Shown: positions 45,434-56,097 of the stretch, piece by piece | How positions within the stretch are numbered: position 1 is the first letter of the stretch | How the letters are laid out: every line of letters starts with the position of its first letter | Origin: Bacillaceae bacterium OF18-1A | Lineage (GTDB): Bacteria; Bacillota; Bacilli; Bacillales; Bacillaceae_G | DNA length: 64,000 bases | Assembly: GCA_027694045.1 (NCBI GenBank) | Contig: JAQEWB010000001.1 | Span: forward strand, 1,240,001-1,304,000 | Direction of reading: 5' to 3' | Notes under the pieces: generated by a model | The model's database searches: none | What the model was told of the DNA's origin: nothing | Seen by the model: the letters and a program-made list of their open reading frames with translations, nothing else | Made by a program: the position numbers and the translations under genes

Positions 45434-46101
45434 TTTGAAGCTCTTTTCTTTTTTCCGAAATATCTATACAAGCTATAACAAAGTATACTACCACATAAAA
45501 TAAATAATAGAATGGCGCACGCAGCATGCATAAAGAATTCTTCTGGTAGCATTAATATGATTGGATCCGTTTCAATATCAAACATCCAATAATCATTACT
45601 AAATAAAAGCTTATGGAATAATACAAAACTTTTTTCAAAATTAATAGCAATTGGTAACATGAGTGCTACCGGAAATATGATCGTTAAAATCGATCCATGT
45701 AGTAAAAATTTTTCTTTTTTCTTTTTTAATAAATAAAAGCCGCCTATTACTGCAATTGCAACTGTCGCATACATCACATATTGAATTTTCACTAAAATGT
45801 TTTTCACATCTACAAAATGAATACGACCATTAGTAGACATATCTAATGTTGGTAATTGTAGTGCCCCGTCATAAAACGGAGATAAATATGTAATAAGCAC
45901 ATCGTAATTTCTCTTAATTTCATCTTTTGTCATATCTGCTAAATCAGGAATGTTTAAAAAATCGATTTCAAAATAATATAGCCATTTCCCGTATACAACT
46001 GCCGTTGTCGCGAGTGCAAAAATAGAAAATGCTATGCTATATGAGACAACTAAAGTAAGCAATCGGTCTAATATTGTTGTACCATTCTTATTCGTCTTCA
46101 T
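45415..46101 (-). CDS. TIGR01906/DUF1461 integral membrane protein
   Basis: This 228-aa protein has four membrane segments (about 15-37, 108-128, 135-155 and 190-212). An extracytoplasmic loop contains NYDVLITYLSPFYDG and LPTLDMSTNGRIHFVDVK, the pattern of DUF1461 proteins. Function unknown. The ATG follows AGGGGGAGAAG. It is 25 bp from ypjA and probably in its operon. B. subtilis lacks a counterpart at this position, as far as I recall. Confidence 0.85.
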   Translation of the reverse strand: MKTNKNGTTILDRLLTLVVSYSIAFSIFALATTAVVYGKWLYYFEIDFLNIPDLADMTKDEIKRNYDVLITYLSPFYDGALQLPTLDMSTNGRIHFVDVKNILVKIQYVMYATVAIAVIGGFYLLKKKKEKFLLHGSILTIIFPVALMLPIAINFEKSFVLFHKLLFSNDYWMFDIETDPIILMLPEEFFMHAACAILLFILCGSILCYSLYRYFGKKKRASNKKFSA

Positions 46102-46126
46102 CTTCTCCCCCTAAATGTTCTCACCG

Positions 46127-46795
46127 TCATAAAGAAAACTGTTTTCGGCGTTCACGTAAGCAATAATAATATGTAATACACAGTACAAAAATGCTTAACC
46201 AAAACGTAAAATAACCAATTTTCTCTACAAACAAATGCATAACTCCGTATCTTGGCATCTGCCAAAATAAATAATCAATTACATCATTATGTAATGTCCA
46301 TATGCTTGCTACTACAAAATGCCATTTTTTTATACGGTAAAACGGAGCATACAACACTCCTTGCACGGCCATCGCAAAATGCGAAAGCATTAGCATATAC
46401 CCCATAACCCCAATAGGGCCTTTTACATAAATCGTAATTGCGTTTACAACAACAGCCCATATACCATATTTTATTAGAGTAACGATCGCTAGTGCCTCTA
46501 CTAATCCCCAGTTCCTCTTTGTCAAAAAAGCTATTAAAACAAAGACAAAAAAGAGACTCGCCATAGGACTATCTGGTACAAACGGCCAAAATATAGGTGA
46601 CGTTTCTTTTAATTGATTTCCATACCATATAAAACCGTAAATTGTACCTAATATGTTCACAACTAATAAAAATAATAATACGGAACGCTGCCTTAACATT
46701 GCATACAAGTAAACCAAGCTGTATGTCCAACACCTTTCAAACAAAGTCATTCTTTCATCGAACTCTACTCTATTATATAGTAAACTTTCTATCAT
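46127..46795 (-). CDS. ypjA: YpjA-like DUF1405 membrane protein
   Basis: This membrane protein of up to 222 aa has about six hydrophobic segments and ends in CITYYYCLRERR. It matches B. subtilis YpjA (DUF1405), next to qcrC. The start is uncertain: ATG 46795 has no clear ribosome-binding site and lies 6 bp from the qcrC terminator. An internal ATG near 46750 (MTLFERCWTYS) would give about 207 aa and is equally poor in signal. Function unknown. Confidence 0.75.
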   Translation of the reverse strand: MIESLLYNRVEFDERMTLFERCWTYSLVYLYAMLRQRSVLLFLLVVNILGTIYGFIWYGNQLKETSPIFWPFVPDSPMASLFFVFVLIAFLTKRNWGLVEALAIVTLIKYGIWAVVVNAITIYVKGPIGVMGYMLMLSHFAMAVQGVLYAPFYRIKKWHFVVASIWTLHNDVIDYLFWQMPRYGVMHLFVEKIGYFTFWLSIFVLCITYYYCLRERRKQFSL

Positions 46796-46801
46796 CAAAA
46801 T

Positions 46802-46833
46802 AAAAAGCTGACTACAAATTTTGTAGTCAGCTT
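46802..46833 (-). terminator. qcrABC terminator
   Basis: AAGCTGACTACAAA / TTTGTAGTCAGCTT with a T tract, directly after qcrC. Confidence 0.9.
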
Positions 46834-46836
46834 CTA

Positions 46837-47604
46837 TTATTTTTTATTATATTTTGCAATAAATTCCGAAAGTTTCTTCAATTCTTCATCCGTTCCTTTA
46901 AATACTCCTTTAGGCATTGCACCTTTTCCATCTTTCGCAATTTTAGCGATTTCTTCTGGTTTTAAAGTTAAGTTTTGCAGTGCTGGTGCTGCTGCCCCGC
47001 CCTGTAAATTGTCACCATGACATGTTAAACAAGTGTTCTTTTGCATTAATTTATAGCCGTCATCATTTTTATCAACTGGTGCTGTTTTTACAATTGCTCC
47101 TTGTTTTTTTGCAGCTTCCCAATCGTGGTGCGCTACAGATTCCCAAGTTAAAAATATAATTGATGCAATTGCTAATAGCATAAAACCAGTTGCTACAGGA
47201 CGCTTCAACGGGCGTCTTTCTGGACCTCGATCAAGAAATGGAGCTAACATTAATGCGCCAAACGCAATCCCTGGCATAATAAACGCCCCAATTACAGTAA
47301 ATGAACCAGAAGCATAAGAATACTTTAGTAGCTGATACAAGAATAAGAAATACCAATCTGGAAGTGGTATATATCCTGCATCTGTTGGATCTGCCATCCT
47401 CTCAAGCGGTGATGGATGCGCCACTGTTAAACATAAATAACCGATTAAAAAAACTGCACCAACCATCCATTCTTTTAACAAGAAATTTGGCCAAAATGCT
47501 TCTGTTTTCCCTGGGTATTCAGAATAGTCTTTTGGAATATTTGGTTTCCGAGCTACTGGTACCCGAGAATCTCCTACAAACTTCATCCCTTTGCCGCGAT
47601 GCAT
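46837..47604 (-). CDS. qcrC: menaquinol:cytochrome c reductase, cytochrome b/c subunit
   Basis: This 255-aa fusion joins a subunit IV-like membrane part (three helices, about 45-150) to a C-terminal cytochrome c domain. The heme-binding CLTCH lies at about residues 193-197 and the axial Met is in KGAMPKGVF. It accepts electrons from the Rieske protein and passes them to cytochrome c. The ATG follows AAGGAGGGAG. It is the last gene of qcrA-qcrB-qcrC. The fusion is normal for Bacillus. Confidence 0.95.
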   Translation of the reverse strand: MHRGKGMKFVGDSRVPVARKPNIPKDYSEYPGKTEAFWPNFLLKEWMVGAVFLIGYLCLTVAHPSPLERMADPTDAGYIPLPDWYFLFLYQLLKYSYASGSFTVIGAFIMPGIAFGALMLAPFLDRGPERRPLKRPVATGFMLLAIASIIFLTWESVAHHDWEAAKKQGAIVKTAPVDKNDDGYKLMQKNTCLTCHGDNLQGGAAAPALQNLTLKPEEIAKIAKDGKGAMPKGVFKGTDEELKKLSEFIAKYNKK

Positions 47605-47647
47605 AATCTCCCTCCTTTAGTTCTTTCCCCTTTAATTTAGCAATCTC

Positions 47648-48322
47648 TTATAGTGGACCGGAAATACCTTGTTTGCGAATCATGATGAAGTGGAAGGCCA
47701 TTAAACCTAGAAGTGCTGCTGGTAAGAAGAAGACGTGAATAGCAAAGAAGCGAGTTAATGTTTGAGCGCCAACAATTTCGGAATGACCAGCGAGTAATGT
47801 TTTAATATAAGGACCAATAAGCGGCGTTTGCTCTGCAATTTGAATCCCTACTTTTGTAGCAAATAACGCTTTCATATCCCACGGTAATAAATATCCGGTA
47901 AAACCAAGACCTAACATAACAAAGAAAATAAGAACACCGACAATCCAGTTTAGCTCACGAGGCTTTTTATACGCACCCTGGAAGAAAACTCTGAGTGTAT
48001 GTAAAAACATCATTACAATTACGAGACTAGCACCCCAGTGGTGCATACCACGAACAATTTGTCCATAAGCAACTTCATTTTGTAAATAATATACTGATTC
48101 CCAAGCATTTTTAATATCAGGCACATAATACATCGTCAAAAACATTCCAGACAAAATTTGAATTACAGTTACGAAAAAGGTAAGTCCTCCAAAGCAATAG
48201 ACGAATGCAGAAAAGTGATGTGCCGGGTTTACATGTTCAGGTACTTCATGATCAGCAATATCGCGCCATATCGGTGTAATATCTAATCGCTCATCTACCC
48301 AATCATAAATTTTATTTAACAT
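47648..48322 (-). CDS. qcrB: menaquinol:cytochrome c reductase, cytochrome b subunit
   Basis: This 224-aa cytochrome b6-type protein has four membrane helices carrying the paired histidines for two b hemes (RGMHHWGASLV; LLAGHSEIVG and AIHVFFLPA regions). It oxidises menaquinol in the membrane. The start codon directly follows the qcrA stop (TAG ATG), so translation is coupled. Confidence 0.96.
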   Translation of the reverse strand: MLNKIYDWVDERLDITPIWRDIADHEVPEHVNPAHHFSAFVYCFGGLTFFVTVIQILSGMFLTMYYVPDIKNAWESVYYLQNEVAYGQIVRGMHHWGASLVIVMMFLHTLRVFFQGAYKKPRELNWIVGVLIFFVMLGLGFTGYLLPWDMKALFATKVGIQIAEQTPLIGPYIKTLLAGHSEIVGAQTLTRFFAIHVFFLPAALLGLMAFHFIMIRKQGISGPL

Positions 48323-48835
48323 CTACTTTGCACCCCCTCTTGGCTTCGCTTTCCCTAGATACAGCGTTCCATCTTTCACTTTAGAATCGTACACATCAAG
48401 CGGAGCAAGAGGCGGTGTGCCTTTAATGTTAACCCCATCTTTTGTGTAACGGCCCCCATGGCACGGGCAAAAGAATTGATTCGGATGTGCCTTGTCTGAA
48501 TTCCAGTTAACTGTACAACCTAAATGTTTACATACTGGAGAAAACGCAACAATGTCTCCGCTTTCATCTTTATGGACCCAAGCTGATTTCGGCTCCTCCG
48601 ACTTGTACCAACCGTCAACCTGCTTCACTTTAAAATCGAAACGCTTCGGCTCTGTTGTAATATCTTTTACTTGTGCAACAGCAACCATATCCGTTCCTGC
48701 TTCTTTTCTTAACACCGGATCAAGCGCAAATCGCGTCATCGGCATTAAAATACCAGCTGCCATAAAGCCTCCTACCCCTGTAAGTGTGTAATTTAAAAAC
48801 TGTCTTCTTGACACACGATGTTCTTTCTCGCTCAC
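48323..48835 (-). CDS. qcrA: Rieske iron-sulfur subunit QcrA
   Basis: This 170-aa protein has an N-terminal SRRQFLNYTLTG segment resembling a twin-arginine signal anchor. The C-terminal Rieske domain has CKHLGC and CPCHGG as the 2Fe-2S ligands (about residues 107-133). It shuttles electrons from menaquinol to cytochrome c. The start is GTG 48835 behind AGAGGGGGG. It is the first gene of the operon, with a promoter at 48910-48938. Confidence 0.96.
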   Translation of the reverse strand: MSEKEHRVSRRQFLNYTLTGVGGFMAAGILMPMTRFALDPVLRKEAGTDMVAVAQVKDITTEPKRFDFKVKQVDGWYKSEEPKSAWVHKDESGDIVAFSPVCKHLGCTVNWNSDKAHPNQFFCPCHGGRYTKDGVNIKGTPPLAPLDVYDSKVKDGTLYLGKAKPRGGAK

Positions 48836-48909
48836 GAAAATTTCCCCCCTCTATCAGAAATTGTCCCCTCGTGATAAATTATATAAAAAATAAATACTAG
48901 GACACTATC

Positions 48910-48938
48910 ATGATATAATACGCTCATGCACAGGTCAA
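48910..48938 (-). promoter_or_regulatory. qcrA promoter
   Basis: TTGACC (48938-48933) and TATCAT (48915-48910) are separated by 17 bp, about 75 bp before the start codon. Confidence 0.65.
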
Positions 48939-48975
48939 TATCATACTACTCATAATAATAAGAACTTTCTGTTTA

Positions 48976-49434
48976 TTATTTTTTTCCCCATTTCTCTTCT
49001 AACATCACCATTATATTTTTTATATGTGCATGAATGACTTCTCTTTTTGCTTGCTCACTAAATTGTTCTAATGCTAACGAAGGGAACCAAAATAAATCTC
49101 CTTGTAGCCCCTGCATATCTTCTTTCCATGAAAAATCACTTGTAACATAAGCAATATGCTTAAAGCCGTGCCCTTGTAAATAATCTGTCCATTCTTGCAA
49201 ACGATCTTTTTCCTTCTTTTGGCTTTCTACTAAATACGTAAACGCCGGCAATAAAAACACTCTTCCTTTATACTCTCTTTCCAATTCCATACTCAACAAT
49301 TCGATAAATTCCCCTTGTTCTACAACCATTTTCATTTCTTTCGCTGTCGAAATTGATAAAAGCGGTATAATTCCTGTATCTACATACTCTCTTGCTTGCT
49401 CAAATTGTTCTACATCTTTTACAATCCATTTCAT
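48976..49434 (-). CDS. ypiF: YpiF-like protein (DUF2487)
   Basis: This 152-aa soluble protein resembles B. subtilis YpiF (DUF2487), which also sits just upstream of qcrA. No membrane or catalytic motif is apparent. I chose ATG 49434 after AAAGGAGGGG; a reading to 49473 is longer by 13 codons without a signal. Between it and qcrA lies the qcrA promoter. Function unknown. Confidence 0.85.
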   Translation of the reverse strand: MKWIVKDVEQFEQAREYVDTGIIPLLSISTAKEMKMVVEQGEFIELLSMELEREYKGRVFLLPAFTYLVESQKKEKDRLQEWTDYLQGHGFKHIAYVTSDFSWKEDMQGLQGDLFWFPSLALEQFSEQAKREVIHAHIKNIMVMLEEKWGKK

Positions 49435-49510
49435 ATTTCTCCCCTCCTTTATCGGAAATGACAGAACTTTCACTTTATATATATTAAACCATACTAAAGG
49501 AGGTAAAAAA

Positions 49511-49541
49511 AGAAAAACTACCTATATTAGATAGTTTTTCT
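49511..49541 (-). terminator. ypiA-ypiB terminator
   Basis: AGAAAAACTATCT / AGGTAGTTTTTCT with a T tract on the minus strand. Confidence 0.8.
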
Positions 49542-49585
49542 TAAAAAGTCTGAAATTTGTAAAAATTAAATAATCCAAATGAATT

Positions 49586-50179
<594 letters not shown>

Positions 50180-50195
50180 TCAGTTTCCTTCCAAC

Positions 50196-51458
50196 TTATG
50201 AAAAATCCTCTAAATTATATAACAACTCTTCGATATGAATTTGTGTTGGGTCTAGTTGTAATAACTGGGTAAATACTTCTTTCGCTTCTTTTCGCTTACC
50301 TTCTTCCAATAAGAAATAACCGTACTCTTCCAAGAAGTCTGGATGATTCTTAAAAGAAGTATATGCACTTTCATAGTGTTTTAATGCATCCGAATACATT
50401 TCTAATTGTTTTTTTGCAAACGCAAGATCCCAAAGTAGTTGTGTATCAGGTTCTCCGCTGTCAATAGCACGCTCTACAACTGCAATTAATTCTTCGTACT
50501 TCTCTTGTTCTTTTAAGATATAAGCATACTTTAATGTTGCACCTAAATGCCCTGGATCTAACTCAAGCGCTTTTTGAAGCACTTCTTCTGCTTCCTCTAC
50601 TTTTCCCAATTTCGCCGCGATATTCGCTAATTCTACATAAAACGGAACAGAAAGCTCATCTACTTTAATTCCTTCGTGAAGTGTTTCATAGCTTTCTTGA
50701 AGCATTCCTTCTTTTTCGTAACTTTTCGCTAAATACATGTATAGTGATGCGTACTCAGGATCTAATTCTTTTAGTTCTTGCCAAGCACCAATTGCTCTTT
50801 GATATTCTTCTCCTTGATATAATGTGAAGGCATATCCAAATAATGAGTGAATATCTTTTTGCTCTTCTAAACCTGCTTCATAGTACGAAATTGCCTCTTC
50901 CCAGTTACCAATCGCACTTAACGTTTCTGCGAGACGGAGCGCAATGACTACACCACCCATTACCTTATGTTCTGCTAATAGCGCCTCATAATAAGTAATC
51001 GCCTTTTGTTCTTCACCTTTACTACTATATAATTCTGCTAATCCAAACGTAATAACAGGTTCGTCAGGCATCATTTCTTTCGCCTTTAATAGCTTTTGCT
51101 CTGCTACATCATCAAAACCTTGCATTTGGAATAAATCCGCAACAAGTAATAATGATTGAACATATAAATCATCATTTTCTGGAATATCATGAAGCACTTC
51201 AATCGCTTCATCTTCTTTGTCTAGATCAATATATAATTCTGCTAAAAATACAGTGAATTCACTTTCTTCCGGATATAACAAACGTAAGTCTTCTGTAATA
51301 GCTAACGCTTCATCCATAAATCCAAGTGTATGGTAATAACGAGCGATATCATACTTCTCTTCATCATTCGCAGTTTGTAATTGTTCTTTTATTAATTGTA
51401 ATCCTTTTTCCGCTTCACCATTTTCAATATATGAAACAGCTTGTTCAAACTTTTGCAT
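50196..51458 (-). CDS. ypiA: TPR-repeat protein YpiA
   Basis: This 420-aa soluble protein is made almost wholly of tetratricopeptide repeats, about ten or eleven, with the usual G-Y-A-L-P spacing (for example AEEVLQKALELDPGHLGATL). It is probably a scaffold for other proteins. It matches B. subtilis YpiA by length and position upstream of ypiB. Gap 51,459-51,776 upstream holds only intergenic sequence and the hisC terminator. Confidence 0.9.
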   Translation of the reverse strand: MQKFEQAVSYIENGEAEKGLQLIKEQLQTANDEEKYDIARYYHTLGFMDEALAITEDLRLLYPEESEFTVFLAELYIDLDKEDEAIEVLHDIPENDDLYVQSLLLVADLFQMQGFDDVAEQKLLKAKEMMPDEPVITFGLAELYSSKGEEQKAITYYEALLAEHKVMGGVVIALRLAETLSAIGNWEEAISYYEAGLEEQKDIHSLFGYAFTLYQGEEYQRAIGAWQELKELDPEYASLYMYLAKSYEKEGMLQESYETLHEGIKVDELSVPFYVELANIAAKLGKVEEAEEVLQKALELDPGHLGATLKYAYILKEQEKYEELIAVVERAIDSGEPDTQLLWDLAFAKKQLEMYSDALKHYESAYTSFKNHPDFLEEYGYFLLEEGKRKEAKEVFTQLLQLDPTQIHIEELLYNLEDFS

Positions 51459-51739
51459 AAATGTCTCCTTTAATTCAAAAAAATATTCTCTTCTGTTTAT
51501 TTATCATAAGCAACTAGGTGTAAGAACGCAACCTTTAGAGTGAACGTACTTCTTCTTGTCTTTTCGTTTATAGCGATCCGGATATGAAACCGATAACGCA
51601 TCACTACTTTCTATTGTAACGTTTTCTTTCCTGACCGTGCAAATAACTTCCCTCATCCATTATTAAGTCCCGCAAATTGTGCCATGCAGATCCGTTCCTA
51701 TATGTAAAATAGAAATTTTATCGCCTATGAATAACGAAT

Positions 51740-51769
51740 AAAAAAGGCCCCTATAATAAGGAGCCTTCG
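51740..51769 (-). terminator. aroC-aroB-hisC terminator
   Basis: AAGGCTCCTTA / TAGGGGCCTTTTTT on the minus strand just after hisC. Confidence 0.8.
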
Positions 51770-51776
51770 TAAATTT

Positions 51777-52889
51777 TTAAGAATATGTTTCTTCTTTTTT
51801 CACTTGTTCTTTTACAAGTTCTTTCAACAATTCTATAATTTCATCATTTTCTTCTTTCAAGCCGACAGTAATACGAATACCATCATTTATACCAAACGCA
51901 GCTCCAGAACGAACAACATACCCTTTTTTCATTAATCGTTCGAAAACTTCATTCCCAGAAATACCAAGTTTTAAGAAGATGAAATTCGTTTCAGATGGGT
52001 AATAGAATACGTTATATTCCTTGCAAAATGCATAATATTGCTTTAACCCTTCTTCATTCTTTTTCACACATTCTTGTAAAAATGCTTGATCATCTAACGC
52101 AGCTATTGCTACAGCCTGGGCTACAGTTGATGTATTAAATGGTAACCTTGCTACTTCTAGCTGTCCGATTAATTTCGCATTACCAACCGCATATCCGATA
52201 CGAAAAGCAGCTAAACCGTATGCTTTTGAAAACGTACGTAAAACCATAACATTTTCATACTTTTCAAGAAGTGGTAATGTTTGTGGATAGTCTTCTGCTC
52301 TCGCATATTCATAATACGCTTCATCCATAATAACGAGCGCTGACTTAGGTACTGCTTCCAAAAATGAAAGTAGCTTTTGTTTCTCTACATATGTACCTGT
52401 TGGATTATTTGGATTACAAATCCATACAATCTTCGTTTTTTCATCTACATGCTGTAACATTGCATCCAAATTATGAATACCATCTTTTAGTGGTACTTCA
52501 CGAACTTCTGCTCCTTCAATAACAGCATGGTGATGATATTGAGAGAATGTAGGATTTGCCATTACAACATTCGTTCCTTCTTGTAGTAACGCACGGCTAA
52601 CCATTTGAATGACTTCATCTAATCCACTACCAAATAACAGTTGTTCCGCTTTTACACCTAAATGCTCTGCTACTTTTGTCCGAAGTTCAAAGGCATAACC
52701 ATCCGGATAAAGAGCATATTGACTTGCTAACGAGGTTAATGCTTCTGTTACACGTGCTGAGCAGCCGAATGGATTTTCATTTGATGCTAATTTCACAATT
52801 TTTGATAATCCGTATTCTCTTTTTACTTCTTCAATATTTTTCCCAGGTACATATGCTCTCAAAGTTAACAATTGCTCTTTCACTTTCAT
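51777..52889 (-). CDS. hisC: histidinol-phosphate/aromatic aminotransferase
   Basis: This 370-aa PLP enzyme has NPNNPTG (about 159-165) and Lys222 in TFSKAYGLAAFRIGY. It catalyses histidinol-phosphate transamination and, in Bacillus, also makes phenylalanine and tyrosine from their keto acids, which fits the aro operon. I chose ATG 52889 after GGGGGAAG. In B. subtilis tyrA and aroE follow it; neither is here. Confidence 0.92.
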   Translation of the reverse strand: MKVKEQLLTLRAYVPGKNIEEVKREYGLSKIVKLASNENPFGCSARVTEALTSLASQYALYPDGYAFELRTKVAEHLGVKAEQLLFGSGLDEVIQMVSRALLQEGTNVVMANPTFSQYHHHAVIEGAEVREVPLKDGIHNLDAMLQHVDEKTKIVWICNPNNPTGTYVEKQKLLSFLEAVPKSALVIMDEAYYEYARAEDYPQTLPLLEKYENVMVLRTFSKAYGLAAFRIGYAVGNAKLIGQLEVARLPFNTSTVAQAVAIAALDDQAFLQECVKKNEEGLKQYYAFCKEYNVFYYPSETNFIFLKLGISGNEVFERLMKKGYVVRSGAAFGINDGIRITVGLKEENDEIIELLKELVKEQVKKEETYS

Positions 52890-52991
52890 TTTTCTTCCCC
52901 CAGTCATTTTATTCACTTAAATTACAATATGGCTATAAGTTCATTCTAACCGTCGCCATCACGAGAACACCTCTAACTAAGCACTTCATGC

Positions 52992-54083
52992 CTATTTAGA
53001 GGCCAGATCCTTTTGAAATGCTTCTAACGCAATATGAACCGTCTCATCTGAAATAGATACGACATTCACTACCCCATATTCCTGCATAAGTACCATATGA
53101 ATTGTACCTGCATTTGCTTTCTTATCTTGTTTCATTAATTGGACAAGACGCTCTACATTCAAATCACTTGGCATTTTTGGATAGCCGTATTTCAAGAACC
53201 AATTCTTCATTTCTTCATAAGCAAGATCAACCTTATACACTTGCTCACTTAAAAATATGGCGAATAACATTCCAACCGCTACTCCATCACCGTGAGTAAT
53301 ATTTCCATACCCTAGCTCTTTTTCAAGGGCATGTCCTAGCGTATGACCAAAATTCAAATGGGCACGTACACCTTTTTCTGTTTCATCTTGCGATACAATA
53401 TTTGCTTTTACTGGAATCGCCTTCGTTAATATATGAATTAACTTCTCATCACGCAGATCTGCTAATGTTTGGACTTCTTCTTTTAACCAATGATATAACT
53501 CAACATCACCAATAAGAGCATGCTTGATCACTTCTGCAAAACCTGAGCGCCACTCTGTTTCAGGAAGAGAATATAAAAATGGTGTATGATATACAACCGC
53601 TTCTGGTTGATGAAATGCACCGATCATATTTTTCCCTAACGAATGATTAATCGCTACTTTCCCACCTACTGCACTATCGTGAGCTAATAAAGTCGTTGGA
53701 ACTTGGACAAAGCGAATACCACGCATAAATGATGCAGAAACAAAGCCAGCCAAGTCTCCAATCATTCCGCCTCCAAGTGCGATAATTAAAGAATTTCTAT
53801 CTAATTTATTTTCAAGAGCTGCCGTATGAGCCGCATAAAAATTTTCAAATGACTTCTCTTTTTCACCACTCGGTACAACGAATGAAAATACGTCTTGCTC
53901 TACTTGCAACGCGCTAACAACTGTCTGTAAATGCAAATCTGCAACAACTTCATCTGAAATGATCATTACGTTAGATACAGCTGGTTGCATATTTTGAACG
54001 ATCGTTGTCAAATGTGACAACGATTCTTTTCCAACATGTACATCATATTCTTTTGATTTCGTTTGAATATGTATGTTTTTCAT
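52992..54083 (-). CDS. aroB: 3-dehydroquinate synthase
   Basis: This 363-aa NAD- and metal-dependent enzyme makes 3-dehydroquinate from DAHP. It has the NAD motif IALGGGMIGDLAGFVSASFMRG (about residues 102-123; core GGGMIGDLAG) and zinc histidines in FGHTLGHALE and ITHGDGVAVGM. Its start overlaps the aroC stop by one base (TAATG). Lying upstream of hisC, it is part of the aromatic operon. Confidence 0.96.
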   Translation of the reverse strand: MKNIHIQTKSKEYDVHVGKESLSHLTTIVQNMQPAVSNVMIISDEVVADLHLQTVVSALQVEQDVFSFVVPSGEKEKSFENFYAAHTAALENKLDRNSLIIALGGGMIGDLAGFVSASFMRGIRFVQVPTTLLAHDSAVGGKVAINHSLGKNMIGAFHQPEAVVYHTPFLYSLPETEWRSGFAEVIKHALIGDVELYHWLKEEVQTLADLRDEKLIHILTKAIPVKANIVSQDETEKGVRAHLNFGHTLGHALEKELGYGNITHGDGVAVGMLFAIFLSEQVYKVDLAYEEMKNWFLKYGYPKMPSDLNVERLVQLMKQDKKANAGTIHMVLMQEYGVVNVVSISDETVHIALEAFQKDLASK

Positions 54084-55255
54084 TAAAATCCCCTCGCATA
54101 TTCATTATGTTTCTCAATATTTTCACGAATAAGGTCCATACGATCTAATCCAAATTGTTCAACTAGCGCTGTCGCTAATTCCCAAGCCACAACCGCTTCT
54201 GCAACGACACTAGCTGCCGGTACAGCACAGCTATCTGAACGCTCAATGCTCGCTGTAAAAGGTTCTTTCGTGTCAATATCCACACTTTGAAGAGGTTTAT
54301 ATAGTGTAGGTATCGGTTTCATCACACCGCGCACAACAATTGGCATTCCAGTCGTCATGCCACCTTCTAATCCACCTGCATTATTTGTTTTTCTTGTATA
54401 TCCATGCTCCTCATTCCAAAGGATTTCATCATGAACTTCACTTCCTGGTCTATGTGCTGCCTCAAATCCAATTCCAATCTCTACACCCTTGAAAGCATTA
54501 ATACTCATAATTGAGGCCGCTAATTTCGCATCCAATTTCCGATCATAATGTACATAGCTACCTACTCCAATTGGCATTCCTTCCACAACTACTTCAACAA
54601 TCCCACCAATTGAATCGCCATTTGATTTCGCATCATCGATGGCTTTTATCATTTGTTTACCAGCATCATCATCTAAGCAACGTACAGGTGATGCTTCAGT
54701 AATACTCTTTAATTCTTCAATTGAACTATATGTAGTCTCCTTAGCTCGTACACCACCAATCTCAATTACATGGCCTGCCACTTGAATGCCCAGTTCCGCT
54801 AACACTTTTTTAGCAACCGCACCAGCAGCAACACGCACTGTCGTTTCGCGTGCTGAAGAACGTTCAAGTACATTTCTCATATCTCTATGACCATATTTTA
54901 TCGCACCATTTAAATCAGCATGCCCAGGCCTTGGCTTTGTCACTTTTCTTTTCATTTCTTTTTCTTCTTGTTCCGTTAAAGGTTCCGCACCCATAATTTT
55001 TGTCCAATGTGCAAAATCACGATTTTCAACAACGAGCGCAATAGGAGAACCCAACGTCTCTCCATGTCTAACACCACTTACAATTTGCACTTGATCTGTT
55101 TCAATTTGCATGCGTCTACCGCGTCCATACCCTTTTTGTCTTCTAGCCAATTCTTCATTTATATCATTCGCTACTAAAGGTAGTCCTGCTGGAACACCTT
55201 CTAAAATTGTCGTAAGTTGCGGACCGTGGGATTCACCAGCTGTAATATATCGCAT
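54083..55255 (-). CDS. aroC: chorismate synthase
   Basis: This 390-aa FMN-dependent enzyme forms chorismate from EPSP. The family signatures [27 protein letters not shown] and the RPGSEVHDE / [11 protein letters not shown] blocks are present. It is called aroF in the B. subtilis nomenclature. Gap 55,256-55,526 upstream contains only a terminator and no cheR, which occupies this place in B. subtilis. Confidence 0.96.
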   Translation of the reverse strand: MRYITAGESHGPQLTTILEGVPAGLPLVANDINEELARRQKGYGRGRRMQIETDQVQIVSGVRHGETLGSPIALVVENRDFAHWTKIMGAEPLTEQEEKEMKRKVTKPRPGHADLNGAIKYGHRDMRNVLERSSARETTVRVAAGAVAKKVLAELGIQVAGHVIEIGGVRAKETTYSSIEELKSITEASPVRCLDDDAGKQMIKAIDDAKSNGDSIGGIVEVVVEGMPIGVGSYVHYDRKLDAKLAASIMSINAFKGVEIGIGFEAAHRPGSEVHDEILWNEEHGYTRKTNNAGGLEGGMTTGMPIVVRGVMKPIPTLYKPLQSVDIDTKEPFTASIERSDSCAVPAASVVAEAVVAWELATALVEQFGLDRMDLIRENIEKHNEYARGF

Positions 55256-55434
55256 ACGTTATTCCTCTTTTCGTATATGTATTTATCTCGCTATATTAAG
55301 CAATAATATTATCTTTCATTACTCTAAAAATATGAAAGAGTTATTCATACATCAGCCATTCGTTTATTCTCCGATAGGCCTTTACTTTACATATCAATAT
55401 ATCATAACAGCTCTAACTTCGTAACTAATAGAAA

Positions 55435-55479
55435 TAAAAAAAAGTGCAAGAAGAATACCCCTATTCTCCTTGCACTTTC
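55435..55479 (-). terminator. ndk terminator
   Basis: AAAGTGCAAGGAGAATA / TATTCTTCTTGCACTTT with a T tract on the minus strand. Confidence 0.85.
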
Positions 55480-55526
55480 TACTATTATCACAGTGATTAA
55501 AGCGTTTACAAATTATTTTAAAATAA

Positions 55527-55973
55527 TTAGTAAATCCATTCATTCATTAATTTTGAGTAGTCAACTAATTCTTCTTCTTTAAAGAAAATAGCAATCTCGC
55601 GCTCTGCGCTTTCTAAAGAATCAGAACCGTGGATAATATTTTTCGCAACAGTTACACCGAAATCTCCACGAATTGTTCCAGGAGCTGCTTCATGTGGTCT
55701 TGTTTTACCCATCATGTTACGTGCTGTATCTACTACACCTTCTCCTTGCCATACCATTGCGAATACAGGTCCAGATGTAATAAAGTCTACTAACTCACCA
55801 AAGAAAGGTTTTTCTTTGTGTTCACCGTAGTGTTGTCCAGCGATTTCCGGAGTGACTTGCATTAATTTTGCACCAACTAATTGAAAGCCCTTTTTCTCAA
55901 AACGAGCTACAATTTCCCCAATGAAGGCACGTTGTACACCGTCTGGTTTTACCATTAGAAATGTTTTTTCCAT
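55527..55973 (-). CDS. ndk: nucleoside diphosphate kinase
   Basis: This 148-aa enzyme transfers the gamma phosphate of ATP to nucleoside diphosphates. His115 in NIIHGSDS is the phosphorylated residue, and the MVKPDGVQR start and [12 protein letters not shown] block are typical. I chose ATG 55973 after GGAGAG; a longer reading to 56054 has no signal. Confidence 0.97.
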   Translation of the reverse strand: MEKTFLMVKPDGVQRAFIGEIVARFEKKGFQLVGAKLMQVTPEIAGQHYGEHKEKPFFGELVDFITSGPVFAMVWQGEGVVDTARNMMGKTRPHEAAPGTIRGDFGVTVAKNIIHGSDSLESAEREIAIFFKEEELVDYSKLMNEWIY

Positions 55974-56097
55974 AAAAAATCTCTCCACTTCTGAATTATG
56001 TATGTAATTGTATATCCCCACACACATATTAACACCCTTATCACAATTGTGCAATAGTTTTGAAATAGAGAGATTATTTTATTTTTTAGAAAAAATA

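Noticed and set aside
51459..51739. Remnants of tyrA or aroE in the gap after hisC
   Set aside because: No frame in either direction showed recognisable residues of these enzymes.
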